A stretch of DNA of 64,000 bases, from NCBI GenBank assembly GCA_016795155.1, contig JAEUIE010000003.1:124001-188000 (forward strand), in the 5' to 3' direction. This DNA is from Planctomycetia bacterium. GTDB taxonomy: Bacteria > Planctomycetota > Planctomycetia > Gemmatales > HRBIN36. Below, piece after piece: positions 26,365 through 36,275 of this stretch. How positions within the stretch are numbered: the first letter of the stretch is position 1; each line of letters starts with the position of its first letter. Both the position numbers and the translations under genes were made by a program. The notes below the pieces were generated by a model. The model searched no databases and was not told where the DNA came from. It was given only the letters and a program-made list of their open reading frames with translations.

Positions 26365-27105
26365 ATGCCCCATTCGTTTTTATTTGCAGAAAGTGCCTTC
26401 ATCAAGTTTGTCACTCATGACACGCTCTTTGCAGTAATCCTGTTCGCAATGACCTTTATCGGTGCAACCTTGGTGGTCTGGCGACTTTGGCTGAATTATA
26501 ACGCTAAGACTGATCTGAATCTGTTTCTCCCCAAGTTTCAGGAAATTCTGAACAAGGAAGGCATCGATGGAGCATTGAAGTTCTGCAAAGCTCAGCCCAA
26601 GAACGAACACATTCCCAGTACACTCTTTGTTGCTGGATTGGAAAAGCACAAAGAGGGTCTAGCAGCTATGCGTAAAGCCATGGCGAATGCTGTCGATCTG
26701 GAAATTATTCCCGCACTGAATTTCCTGCTTCCCACCATTCTGGCTTTTGCCAAGATTGCAACCATGGTTGGGTTGCTCTTTACCATTATCTCGATGATTG
26801 GAACCTTCTCGGCATTGGGTGAAGCCAGTGAGAAGGGGACCGGTGGACAGGCTCAGGCGAGTGCCGAAATCGGTTTGGCACTCTTTGCAACGATGCTGGG
26901 ATTGCTCACTGCAATTCCACTGGTGTTCACTCACACGCTGTGCAAAGCCTGGACACACAAGTTCGAGATCAAGATGAAGAATGCCGGGCAGAAGTTACTG
27001 TTGCTGACCCAGGCAGCCAAGACCACGCCACCCATGCAGGGTGCTGCAGTGCCCATGGCGGCAGCGGTAGCCGGCCGGCCGATGGCTGCTCAAACGGTTC
27101 GCTAA
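26365..27105 (+). CDS. exbB: MotA/TolQ/ExbB proton channel family protein
   Basis: 246 residues. One transmembrane helix near the N-terminus (about 20-42, LFAVILFAMTFIGATLVVWR), a cytoplasmic helical stretch (FCKAQPKNEHIPSTLFVAGL, RKAMANAVDLEIIPALNFLL), and two C-terminal helices (about 118-145 and 170-192) with ATMVGLLFTIISMIGTFSAL and AEIGLALFATMLGLLTAIPL, the conserved ExbB/TolQ pore. The Thr/Gly patterns of the proton path are preserved. The C-terminal tail is Ala/Met-rich. It heads a three-gene set with two ExbD-type genes, forming a stator that uses proton flow to drive an unknown outer-membrane process. Confidence 0.92.
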   Translation: MPHSFLFAESAFIKFVTHDTLFAVILFAMTFIGATLVVWRLWLNYNAKTDLNLFLPKFQEILNKEGIDGALKFCKAQPKNEHIPSTLFVAGLEKHKEGLAAMRKAMANAVDLEIIPALNFLLPTILAFAKIATMVGLLFTIISMIGTFSALGEASEKGTGGQAQASAEIGLALFATMLGLLTAIPLVFTHTLCKAWTHKFEIKMKNAGQKLLLLTQAAKTTPPMQGAAVPMAAAVAGRPMAAQTVR

Positions 27106-27132
27106 TCTTTCTCTTGCGAGTAATGCATCAAG

Positions 27133-27837
27133 ATGCCCGCAGACACCCCCCGTTTCTTCAATGTCTGGCTTGTTCAGCCTAACACCGTCTATCGGGGTGT
27201 GCCTTTTTCTGTCGTCTGCGACTGGATACAGGAAGGCAGGCTACTTGGACGTGATTGTGTGCGTACTCCCGGTGCACCCGCCTGGGAATATCTCGATGCC
27301 CACCCGCTGTTTCAACCTTATTTTGGCCTAGGTGGGTTGCCCACAGCACAGGATGCTGCGGAAGCGCTTGAACCTATCGAGATCGATTTTGCAGCAGCCA
27401 AAAAACCGGAGGAAGAGGATGAAGATGTTGACATGATTCCGCTGATTGATATCAGCATGGTTCTCCTCGTGTTCTTCATGATGACGGCTCAGAATCTGAT
27501 TACCGCTGCACCCTTCAAGATTCCGGCTGTCAAGATTTCGGAAATCTCTGACAGGCAAGGCAATGTCACCATCAGTGCCCGTCGCGATGTGGATGATGAA
27601 ACTAAAATAGCTTATCACTTTAAGGAAAACTATACCGACAAATTCACTGAACAGGAAGTGCTGGACAAGGTGCGGGAGGAAAAGGCTGGTGCCGGTATGC
27701 AGTTGAAGATCGTACTGCAGGTTGAAGCTACATTACCTTTTGAAAAGGTACAGTCGCTGATGATGGGGCTGGAGCGTATGGGAATCAAGAATTATGTTGC
27801 CAAGGTTGCACCAGCAGCCCAGGCAGGTGGAGAATAG
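27133..27837 (+). CDS. ExbD/TolR-type stator protein with GYF-like N-terminal domain (1)
   Basis: 234 residues. Residues about 7-60 form a cytosolic GYF_2-like domain (FNVWLVQPNTVYRGVPFSVV, CDWIQEGRLLGRDCVRTPGA, AWEYLDAHPLF), followed by an acidic linker (EEEDEDVDM). The ExbD core starts at DMIPLIDISMVLLVFFMMTA with the proton-relay Asp in the single transmembrane helix (about 103-122), then a periplasmic domain of about 105 residues. The GYF-like head before the membrane helix is not part of classical ExbD/TolR and could dock a cytosolic partner. It lies 27 bases after exbB and 54 before a second ExbD of the same design. Confidence 0.9.
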   Translation: MPADTPRFFNVWLVQPNTVYRGVPFSVVCDWIQEGRLLGRDCVRTPGAPAWEYLDAHPLFQPYFGLGGLPTAQDAAEALEPIEIDFAAAKKPEEEDEDVDMIPLIDISMVLLVFFMMTAQNLITAAPFKIPAVKISEISDRQGNVTISARRDVDDETKIAYHFKENYTDKFTEQEVLDKVREEKAGAGMQLKIVLQVEATLPFEKVQSLMMGLERMGIKNYVAKVAPAAQAGGE

Positions 27838-27891
27838 TCCCCGTGATTCATCGCGGGTTTTCGAACGGTTACGCTTTCAAGGAATAACGGC

Positions 27892-28572
27892 ATGTCGTGG
27901 CGATTACGTCATGAAGGTTCACCGCAGCCGATTGCTCAGCCTCTCACCACTGAGCAGATCGTTGAAGGGCTGAAAGATGGCGTTTATGCCACGACCGATG
28001 AAGTGCGTGGCCCCAGCGATTCCAACTGGGTTCGTCTGGAAAATCATCCATATTTTGCAGAAGTCTCAGAAGTCATTCAGGACATCGAAAGCGAAGCTAC
28101 GCACGAAGCGGATGATAACAACATCGATATGAATCCGCTGATCGACGTGTGTCTGGTATTGCTGGTGTTTTTCATTCTTGCCACCACCATGTCGGTCATG
28201 GAAAGGGTGATGCGTCTGCCTGCGAACCAGAAAAATGATCAGGAACCGCGTGTACTTCCACCCGAACTGACGCAGAAGTACATCATGCTCCGCGTTGAGA
28301 AAAAAGGGGCTGCCACCCAATTCAAAGTGAATGAATACGTGGCAGATGATGATGACAAATTGCTTCGCGAACTGGAACGGCTTGTCCGCGAAGGCAAAAC
28401 GGAACTCATTCTGGATATTGGCCCTGGCGTTGATTTTGGCAGCTACACCAAGGCTGTTGAAAAAGCGGGTGAAGCTCGCGTGACGCGTATTCTCACGAAA
28501 GCGGTGGCGAAACCCGGGAAACGAGGCGCTGGTCCGCCGGCAAAAGCTGCTGCTCCGGCGCCAGCCAAGTAG
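27892..28572 (+). CDS. ExbD/TolR-type stator protein with GYF-like N-terminal domain (2)
   Basis: 226 residues; AAGGA 8 bases before ATG. The cytosolic head (about 1-60) again looks GYF_2-like: SWRLRHEGSPQPIAQPLTTE, QIVEGLKDGVYATTDEVRGP, NWVRLENHPYFAEV. The ExbD core is NIDMNPLIDVCLVLLVFFIL with the conserved membrane Asp (about 82-102) and a periplasmic domain ending DIGPGVDFGSYTKAVEKAGE. An Ala/Pro/Lys-rich tail closes the protein. Two different ExbD subunits per ExbB suggests a heteromeric plug. The lipase-like gene starts 7 bases downstream. Confidence 0.9.
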   Translation: MSWRLRHEGSPQPIAQPLTTEQIVEGLKDGVYATTDEVRGPSDSNWVRLENHPYFAEVSEVIQDIESEATHEADDNNIDMNPLIDVCLVLLVFFILATTMSVMERVMRLPANQKNDQEPRVLPPELTQKYIMLRVEKKGAATQFKVNEYVADDDDKLLRELERLVREGKTELILDIGPGVDFGSYTKAVEKAGEARVTRILTKAVAKPGKRGAGPPAKAAAPAPAK

Positions 28573-28579
28573 GCTGTTC

Positions 28580-29353
28580 ATGCCCGCTGTTGTTACGTTA
28601 CGTCATCCCCTGATTTTAGTACATGGCCTGTTTGGCTTCGATTCTTTCCGAATCGCTGGCTGGCAGGCCATGAACTATTTTCGGGGCATCGGGGAAGCAC
28701 TCAAAGCGAAAGGTCACCGTGTCACTGCGCCGCGGCTTAGTCCGATGGGTGGCGTGGCAGATCGTGCCAGGCAACTGACCGAGTTCATTCAACAGACACA
28801 TCCCAACGAAAAAGTGCATCTGATGGCTCACAGCATGGGTGGGCTGGACTGCAGGTATGCAGTGACCTGCCTGGGGCTTGATCAACATGCTCTTTCACTT
28901 ACCACCATCGGCACACCACACCAGGGCACCACTGCTGCAGATATTGGCGTCAGCAGGCTGGAAGGCTACATCAAGCCCTGGCTTCGCTATCTCAACATTC
29001 CGCACAATGCCTTTTACGATCTGATGACCGATCGCTGCCAGGCGTTTAACGAAAAAGTAATAGATGTTCCGAGTATACAGTACTATGCGGTGGCTGGTCG
29101 CAATTCTGGCGCCTGGCTCAGCCCCGAATGGTGGGTTTCCTACGGCATCGTAATGCTTCGCGAAGGTGCTAACGATGGCATCGTTTCCATCAAGTCTGCG
29201 GTGCATCACTATGAGCATGAAATCTGGGATGGTGACCATTTGAGCCTGGTCAACTGGCCGAATCCTCGAGCCATCGCCCAGGGCATCTGGCGAGCCAGGC
29301 AGGATCAGTATTTTGCGCTGGTGGATCGATTGTCGGATTTCGAAAATATGTAA
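28580..29353 (+). CDS. Lipase-like alpha/beta hydrolase
   Basis: 257 residues. Opens PLILVHGLFGFDSFRIAGW with the HG oxyanion motif of bacterial triacylglycerol lipases, then VHLMAHSMGGLDCRYAVTCL with nucleophile Ser in AHSMGG (near residue 78), the Asp in EGANDGIVSIKSA and the His in WDGDHLSLVNWPNP, so the triad is complete. TTIGTPHQGTTAAD is also typical for the family I lipases. No signal peptide, so it is probably cytoplasmic. It is only 7 bases behind exbD2 and likely shares the operon; its substrate is unknown. The convergent threonine synthase gene ends 6 bases away. Confidence 0.88.
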   Translation: MPAVVTLRHPLILVHGLFGFDSFRIAGWQAMNYFRGIGEALKAKGHRVTAPRLSPMGGVADRARQLTEFIQQTHPNEKVHLMAHSMGGLDCRYAVTCLGLDQHALSLTTIGTPHQGTTAADIGVSRLEGYIKPWLRYLNIPHNAFYDLMTDRCQAFNEKVIDVPSIQYYAVAGRNSGAWLSPEWWVSYGIVMLREGANDGIVSIKSAVHHYEHEIWDGDHLSLVNWPNPRAIAQGIWRARQDQYFALVDRLSDFENM

Positions 29354-29359
29354 CCAGTA

Positions 29360-30577
29360 TTACATCTTATTCCAATCCATCGCCTCATCCTTGTTCAACT
29401 TCGGCAACTTGAGCGGCACAGCTTCCAGGTACTTCTGGGCAGCACCAGTGTTGAAGACCACAACGTGTTCTGATGGGTCAATCAGACTCTCTTTCACCAA
29501 TCGGTGTAATACATCGAGGCAGATAGCCGTTTCCGGACACAGGCTGATGCCTTCCAGCGAACCGGCCTGTTTCATCCAGTGGCCGATGCTGTCTTCTGTT
29601 CCCGTCAATGCTTGCCCACCACTGGCACGAATGGCATCCAGCATCATGAAATCTCCAACAGCTACCGGCACACGCAATCCGCTGGCTGCCGTGTGTGCAT
29701 TGGGGAAAGGCTCTGCAAACCGTTCCCCCTTGGCAAAGGCAGTGGCGATTGGCGAACAGCCTTCACTCTGGCAACTGTACAATCGTGGAAGCTGTTCGCT
29801 CCGTAACCAGCCCAATTGTTTCAGTTCGTCAAACGCTTTCCACATGCCGATAAGGCCTGTACCGCCACCGGTTGGATAAAAGATGGATGCGGGCAACTTC
29901 CAGTCCATCTGCTCCGCCAGTTCCAGCCCCATTGTTTTCTTGCCTTCCAGCCGATAAGGCTCTTTGAGTGTGGATAAGTCGAACCAGCCCATAGGCTCTT
30001 TTCCCTGCTTGACGATCTTGCCACAATCGTTGATCAAACCATTGACGAGAAAAACACGCGCGCCCAGCAAAGCTGCTTCAAACTGGTTGACTTGCGGAGT
30101 GTCTTCAGGCATGAAGACGAATACTTCCATGCCTGCACGAGCACCATAGGCTGCTGCAGCGCCACCGGCGTTGCCTGCTGTGGGCAGGGCCACTCGGCGG
30201 ATGCCAAGCGCTTTGGCCATGCTGATGGCTGCAGTCATTCCACGCGATTTGAATGAACCGGTAGGCAACTGCGATTCATCCTTGATCCACAATTGTTTAA
30301 GGCCAATTGCCTGGCCCAGTCGTGGGCAGGGCAGCAATGGTGACATACCTTCACCCAGCGTCACCGGTTCAAACTCACTTGGAAGCGGGAGCAGTTCACG
30401 GTATCGCCAGAGCGATGGTTCTCGCCGGGCTATCTCTGTGGTTGTTATCGCCCGTTTGATGGCAGGCAGATCGTATCGCACCCAGAGCGGCCGATCAGCA
30501 TGCATTCCCAGAATCTGCATCGGCTCAAACCGGGTTCCATCGATCGCACTTTCCAGATGGGTGACAAAGCAAGACAT
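29360..30577 (-). CDS. thrC: Threonine synthase-like PLP enzyme
   Basis: 405 residues from ATG 30577, two bases after the cinA stop; a longer frame upstream overlaps cinA and is not used. Fold-type II PLP enzyme: WIKDESQLPTGSFKSRGMTA with the PLP-binding Lys110, PTAGNAGGAAAAYGARAGME, the phosphate loop PTGGGTGLIGMWKAF, and C-terminal VVVFNTGAAQKY. The order and the leading LGEGMSPLLP fit threonine synthase (O-phosphohomoserine to threonine). Cysteate synthase and other relatives share these motifs, so the exact reaction is likely, not proven. Probably co-transcribed with cinA. Confidence 0.85.
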   Translation of the reverse strand: MSCFVTHLESAIDGTRFEPMQILGMHADRPLWVRYDLPAIKRAITTTEIARREPSLWRYRELLPLPSEFEPVTLGEGMSPLLPCPRLGQAIGLKQLWIKDESQLPTGSFKSRGMTAAISMAKALGIRRVALPTAGNAGGAAAAYGARAGMEVFVFMPEDTPQVNQFEAALLGARVFLVNGLINDCGKIVKQGKEPMGWFDLSTLKEPYRLEGKKTMGLELAEQMDWKLPASIFYPTGGGTGLIGMWKAFDELKQLGWLRSEQLPRLYSCQSEGCSPIATAFAKGERFAEPFPNAHTAASGLRVPVAVGDFMMLDAIRASGGQALTGTEDSIGHWMKQAGSLEGISLCPETAICLDVLHRLVKESLIDPSEHVVVFNTGAAQKYLEAVPLKLPKLNKDEAMDWNKM

Positions 30578-30579
30578 GG

Positions 30580-31842
30580 TTATTCCTTGAGTAAAGCAAG
30601 TCGCAAGGCATTGAGTGCGACCTTGGCAACACGGTTCATTACGTCGAGCCGGCCATGAGCCAGGGCATTGACCTGGTGGCTGATGACGCCAAATGGCCCG
30701 GCAACACCGATGTAGGCCAGCCCCACGGGTTTGGTAGGTGTAGCACCGCCCGGTCCGGCAATGCCGGTGGTGCTCACCGCCCACTGAGCGGCAAATTGTT
30801 CGCGAGCACCATTCGCCATCGCCTCAGCTACTTCAGCACTGACTGCGCCATGCTGAGTAATTAACTCGGCTGGTACACCGAGTTGTTTAACCTTGGCATC
30901 ATTGGCATAGGCCACGCAGCCTCCAAGAAAGAACTCGCTGATGCCAGGAATCTGGCACAGCCGGTTCATCACCAGGCCGCCGGTCAGACTTTCTGCAACA
31001 GAGAGCGTTGTCTTCTTCAGTGCCAGGAGATGAGCAACGGCGTGTTGCAGTTCTTCGTCTCCGGTGCCGAATACCATGTTGCCAAAGCGTTCACGAATGG
31101 TTGTTTCAACAGGGGCTATCTGTGCTAATGCTTCTGCTTCATCCTTCCCTGATCCGAAAATGCGTAGCGAAATGGTTGCATCACTCGCGGTAATACCCAC
31201 TTCAGGCACATGTCCTCGTCGAGTGAGATCCATCACTTTCTCTTCGACTGCAGCTTCGCCCAGGCCGAAGAGGTTCAGCTTGCGTTCGAGAATGATGCCT
31301 GCGTGGTCTGTAAACTGCTCACTGATTAGCGGTTTAGCCTGCTCCTGAAACATTCGATGCATTTCACGAGGTACGCCGGGCATGGCGAGAAATACGGCAG
31401 GTGATTGATCCTGGCGAGGAACAGCAAGCCAGATACCAGGAGCTGTGCCGACCGGATTGGGCAACGGTTTGGCACCGCTCGGGAAATAGGCCTGAACGCG
31501 GTTTCGCTCGGTCATCTTTCGGCCAATTTTTTCAAACAACGCAGCGATGGCATCCAGGCAATTTTGATCGAGGACCAGTTCCACCCCTGCCACTGCAGCA
31601 AGCACTTCGCGAGTCAGGTCATCCTGTGTTGGTCCCAGTCCTCCCGTAATGACAATCAAATCTGCACGTTGCAGTGCCACACGAAACGCTGTAATGTTTT
31701 CATTCAGGTCGTCGGCGAGAGTTGTGTGAAAGCGGACAGGGATGCCCATCGCCTGCAGTTCGCGGCTTAGCCATTGTGAGTTGGTATCGAGATTGCGACC
31801 TGAGGTGATCTCGCTGCCAATAGAGATGATCTCTGCTTTCAT
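30580..31842 (-). CDS. cinA: CinA family protein (competence/damage-inducible protein A)
   Basis: 420 residues, both CinA halves present. N-terminal MoCF-biosynthesis-like domain (about 1-170): AEIISIGSEITSGRNLDTNS, DLIVITGGLGPTQDDLTREV and MPGVPREMHRMF. C-terminal NMN amidohydrolase domain (about 255-415): LSVAESLTGGLVMNRLCQIP, FLGGCVAYANDAKVKQLGVP, WAVSTTGIAGPGGATPTKPVG, with the catalytic Ser in AESLTGG. It recycles nicotinamide mononucleotide in NAD metabolism. Start ATG 31842 has a short GAG upstream. Two bases separate it from the threonine synthase gene. Confidence 0.93.
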   Translation of the reverse strand: MKAEIISIGSEITSGRNLDTNSQWLSRELQAMGIPVRFHTTLADDLNENITAFRVALQRADLIVITGGLGPTQDDLTREVLAAVAGVELVLDQNCLDAIAALFEKIGRKMTERNRVQAYFPSGAKPLPNPVGTAPGIWLAVPRQDQSPAVFLAMPGVPREMHRMFQEQAKPLISEQFTDHAGIILERKLNLFGLGEAAVEEKVMDLTRRGHVPEVGITASDATISLRIFGSGKDEAEALAQIAPVETTIRERFGNMVFGTGDEELQHAVAHLLALKKTTLSVAESLTGGLVMNRLCQIPGISEFFLGGCVAYANDAKVKQLGVPAELITQHGAVSAEVAEAMANGAREQFAAQWAVSTTGIAGPGGATPTKPVGLAYIGVAGPFGVISHQVNALAHGRLDVMNRVAKVALNALRLALLKE

Positions 31843-31967
31843 GGTAATCTCGAACAGTGTTCTGTTGTGCCGTTTGCACTTTGGCGGGTTTTCTCATTAC
31901 ATCATAGCGTTTGCAGCGATATCACGTTAGACTTACTGAAATAGTCCCATGAAAAGAGAGGTGTTCC

Positions 31968-34334
31968 ATGTTGTGGAGCATGAATGCATTACTTTGCTTA
32001 CTGTTAGTCACTAGTGCGCCTGACATTATCCAGGATGTGGAGCCGCAACCCCTGTCGGCTCAGGTGGAACGACTGGTGCAGGCACTCGATTTTCTGGGCA
32101 AACCTCTCGATGCTGCCAGCAAGCCAAAGATTCTGAAGGCCATTACTGATCGTAATGTTGTCGCTTTGCAGGAAACGCTCGATCCCCATGCATTGCTGGT
32201 GGTAAACATTAATCCTGAAGCAAGAGTAAAAGTCGCTAGGGGTCCAGCGAGTGCTGTGTTACAACAATCGGGGTATACGCCAGTGCTTATCAAAGTTGTT
32301 AACGAAAGCACGGTGAAGAAGCCGCTACGCATCAGCAGTCCGCAGGCAGGTACCGTTTATTCCGGGGCAGGTCGTAATGAGCGAGCCCACGATGCTGATG
32401 CGAAAATCGTTCAGCGATTCGCAGAACTGGAAATGTACACCGCACCACCCATGACTGCAGAACTCAGTGGCTTGAAAGTGGAATACGCTTTGGCACTGAT
32501 TTACAGCAGTGAAGCAGGCAAGAGGGAAATTACCATCAGTTTTGACATTGGACAGGGTACACAGGATCTGGGTTTTCGTGCTGAGGTTCCTGTTCTCTTT
32601 GACATCAAGCCTGCTGTTCCAGTCAGTATCAGAGTATCAGATGTGGATGGTTCTCCCACGGTAGGTCGATTCACCTTCAAAGACAAGCAAGGGCATATCT
32701 ATCCGCCTCAAGCCAAGCGATTGCGGCCCGATCTGTTCTTCCAGCAGCAGATCTACCGTGCTGATGGTGGCACCGTTCTGCTCCCGCCCGGGGAGTTTCG
32801 AGTCGAATATGGCCGAGGGCCGGAGTACGATCTGAAAACCATGAATTTCACGGTGAAGGCAGACCAGGGCAAGCAGGAGTTAGCAGTCAAACTTTCACGA
32901 TGGATCAACCCGGTTGATTTTGGCTATTACAGTGGCGATCATCACATTCATGCAGCAGGATGTGCTCATTACACGAATCCAACAGAAGGTATCTTCCCTG
33001 AAGACATGTTCCTGCATGTCAAAGGTGAAGCATTAAACGTAGGCTGCTGCCTCACCTGGGGGCCTTGCTACAACTTCCAGCGTCGATTCTTTGCTTCCGA
33101 GCCTTGGAAAAAGAGTGAGCCTTTCACGGTGCTGAAGTATGATGTGGAAGTGAGCGGGTTCGGATCGCAAGCCATGGGGCATGTTTGCCTGCTGAATCTG
33201 AAAGATCAGACGTATCCTGGATCCGAAGGCACCAAGACGCGAGGCTGGCCCACTTGGACCACTCCTCTGATGCGCTGGGCCAAGGCACAGGGTGGCGTGA
33301 CCGGCTATGCGCACTCTGCAAACGGCTTGGGTGTGCACACGGAAAAATCTACCCGCCGACTCATGCAACTGCTTGATCAGAAGAAACAGGGGTACTTCAC
33401 CAAGGCTGATGCGAGTTCCGTTCGCTGGCCATTACCAGAGGCTTTTGAAAAGGTCGATGCGGATGGTGATGGGCAGGTGATCGAACGGGAACTGATGCAG
33501 AGTACTCGCAGAACTTCGACGCAGTTGCCCAATCTGGTGATTCCCGAAATGAACGGCATCGGGGCACAGGAAATTTGTGTTACGACGTCACTGGGAGTCT
33601 GCGATTTTATTTCAGCGATGGATACCGAACGTGTGCCTGAATGGAACTGCTGGTATCATCTGCTTAATTGTGGCTTCCCTTTGAAGGTTTCAGGGGAAAC
33701 CGATTTCCCCTGCATCAGCGGTGGCCGGGTAGGGCAGGGGCGTGTTTATGTCAACCTTGGCAAGGTCAGCAGTGTGAACTTCGCTGACTGGTGCCAGGGT
33801 ATTGCCAAGGGGCAATCCTATGTTTCCGATGGCTACGCCCATGCCTTTGATTTTGAACTCGGTGGCGTTGCCTTGGGTGAGGGAGAAAAGCACATTGCAT
33901 TCCCAGGCATTGTTCATGGCAAAGCGAAAGTCGCCTTCCAGGGCGATATGCCACTCGGTACTGCAGTCGGTGGTCGTGTAGCAAAGAGTTCAGAACGCAC
34001 GGTTGAACTGATCGAAAATGGGCAAGTCATTGCAAAACATGTGGTTCCTGCAGATGGGAAGGTGCATGACGTGGCATTTGATATTCCGGTGAAAATGAGC
34101 AGTTGGTATGCACTTCGCTGCTATCCGCAACTGCACACCAATCCGATCAATGTCATCGTAGGCAAGAAGCCTATTCGGGCTTCCAAAGAAAGCGCCAAAT
34201 GGTGCATCGGCGTCATTGAGCAGTTATGGGCTGTGCGTGAGAAGGATATCAGGGAAGAAGAACGACCCGCAGCGAGAAAAGCATTTGATGAGGCATTGGC
34301 GATATATCACAAGATAGTAGCCGAGGCAGAATAG
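31968..34334 (+). CDS. CehA/McbA family secreted metallohydrolase with EF-hand-like loop
   Basis: 788 residues; GAGAGG precedes ATG 31968 and a signal peptide is visible (MLWSMNALLCLLLVTSA). The N-terminal 310 residues are beta-rich. The CehA/McbA PHP-like core starts at DFGYYSGDHHIHAAGCAHYT with the metal-binding HxH-type pattern, and includes TGYAHSANGLGVH and VSGETDFPCISGG. Inserted near residue 494 is DADGDGQVIERE, a perfect EF-hand/dockerin-type calcium loop. The family covers phosphodiester/carbamate-type hydrolases such as carbaryl hydrolase, but the planctomycete substrates are unknown. A strong terminator follows. Confidence 0.85.
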   Translation: MLWSMNALLCLLLVTSAPDIIQDVEPQPLSAQVERLVQALDFLGKPLDAASKPKILKAITDRNVVALQETLDPHALLVVNINPEARVKVARGPASAVLQQSGYTPVLIKVVNESTVKKPLRISSPQAGTVYSGAGRNERAHDADAKIVQRFAELEMYTAPPMTAELSGLKVEYALALIYSSEAGKREITISFDIGQGTQDLGFRAEVPVLFDIKPAVPVSIRVSDVDGSPTVGRFTFKDKQGHIYPPQAKRLRPDLFFQQQIYRADGGTVLLPPGEFRVEYGRGPEYDLKTMNFTVKADQGKQELAVKLSRWINPVDFGYYSGDHHIHAAGCAHYTNPTEGIFPEDMFLHVKGEALNVGCCLTWGPCYNFQRRFFASEPWKKSEPFTVLKYDVEVSGFGSQAMGHVCLLNLKDQTYPGSEGTKTRGWPTWTTPLMRWAKAQGGVTGYAHSANGLGVHTEKSTRRLMQLLDQKKQGYFTKADASSVRWPLPEAFEKVDADGDGQVIERELMQSTRRTSTQLPNLVIPEMNGIGAQEICVTTSLGVCDFISAMDTERVPEWNCWYHLLNCGFPLKVSGETDFPCISGGRVGQGRVYVNLGKVSSVNFADWCQGIAKGQSYVSDGYAHAFDFELGGVALGEGEKHIAFPGIVHGKAKVAFQGDMPLGTAVGGRVAKSSERTVELIENGQVIAKHVVPADGKVHDVAFDIPVKMSSWYALRCYPQLHTNPINVIVGKKPIRASKESAKWCIGVIEQLWAVREKDIREEERPAARKAFDEALAIYHKIVAEAE

Positions 34335-34346
34335 TTCACGTTATCA

Positions 34347-34382
34347 AAAAAGCCTGCAGGTTGGTGCTGCAGGCTTTTCTAA
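34347..34382. terminator. Bidirectional terminator between CehA-like gene and enolase
   Basis: AAAAGCCTGCAG (34347-34358) pairs perfectly with CTGCAGGCTTTT (34367-34378). The A- and T-runs on either side make it work on both strands for the two convergent genes. Confidence 0.92.
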
Positions 34383-34395
34383 ATTCAAGTGGATT

Positions 34396-35712
<1,317 letters not shown>

Positions 35713-35791
35713 TCAGTCTCCTATCGAAAAAAATGATCAAGCGTGTCTGACACCCTTGCCAGCACGTTACATGTCCATGTTTGATATAGCA

Positions 35792-36007
35792 TTACTTGGA
35801 CTTGCCAGGCTTAGCTGAAGGCGCCAGTCCACCTGATTTTGCTGCAGGTGCTGGGGCACCCATATCTGGAGTTTTCAATTTCGAGAGTTTTACATTAGGA
35901 TCAACAGGAACTTCCCCGCCTTTTTCTACTTTACCTTTATTATCCCCACAACCTGAAAGAATCAGTAGCAGGAATGAGCTAATAAAAATGGCCATGGTGT
36001 AACGCAT
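35792..36007 (-). CDS. Tiny lipoprotein (71 aa) downstream of DUF1559 gene
   Basis: Start at ATG 36007 with GGAG 6 bases upstream (a TTG at 36019 is in frame). Lipoprotein signal MRYTMAIFISSFLLLILSGC with Cys20 in the lipobox LSGC. The mature part of about 52 residues is Lys/Pro/Ala-rich (CGDNKGKVEKGGEVPVDPNV, PAPAAKSGGLAPSAKPGKSK). No known family. It follows the DUF1559 gene at 36276-37403 on the same strand, 268 bases later, mirroring the DUF1559-lipoprotein pair at 3336-4631. Confidence 0.72.
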   Translation of the reverse strand: MRYTMAIFISSFLLLILSGCGDNKGKVEKGGEVPVDPNVKLSKLKTPDMGAPAPAAKSGGLAPSAKPGKSK

Positions 36008-36228
36008 ACGCAACTCCAATACGATACTAAGTACAGTTATACAATTATAACTAACTCAAGCTGAGCACTTTCAGAAGGAGAGCCTGTCTAAAAGGCGATT
36101 TACCATCATATTGATGTGGTTCGCATCGTTGGCAGAATAGTGCATTCCTTGCCGCAAACGCTTGTCACACTTACTGTTATGGAAAACCATCCGTCAGATT
36201 TTGCTCAGTTTGAGTAACTAACAAATAA

Positions 36229-36247
36229 GGGGAGGAATATCCTCCCC
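36229..36247 (-). terminator. Hairpin downstream of second DUF1559 gene
   Basis: GGGGAGGA (36229-36236) and TCCTCCCC (36240-36247) form a perfect 8-bp stem with a 3-base loop, followed on the minus strand by TTATTTGTT. Probable terminator of the DUF1559 transcript, which would place the lipoprotein gene behind its own promoter or partial read-through. Confidence 0.6.
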
Positions 36248-36275
36248 AAATAGGTGAATTACCATCGTCATGTGT

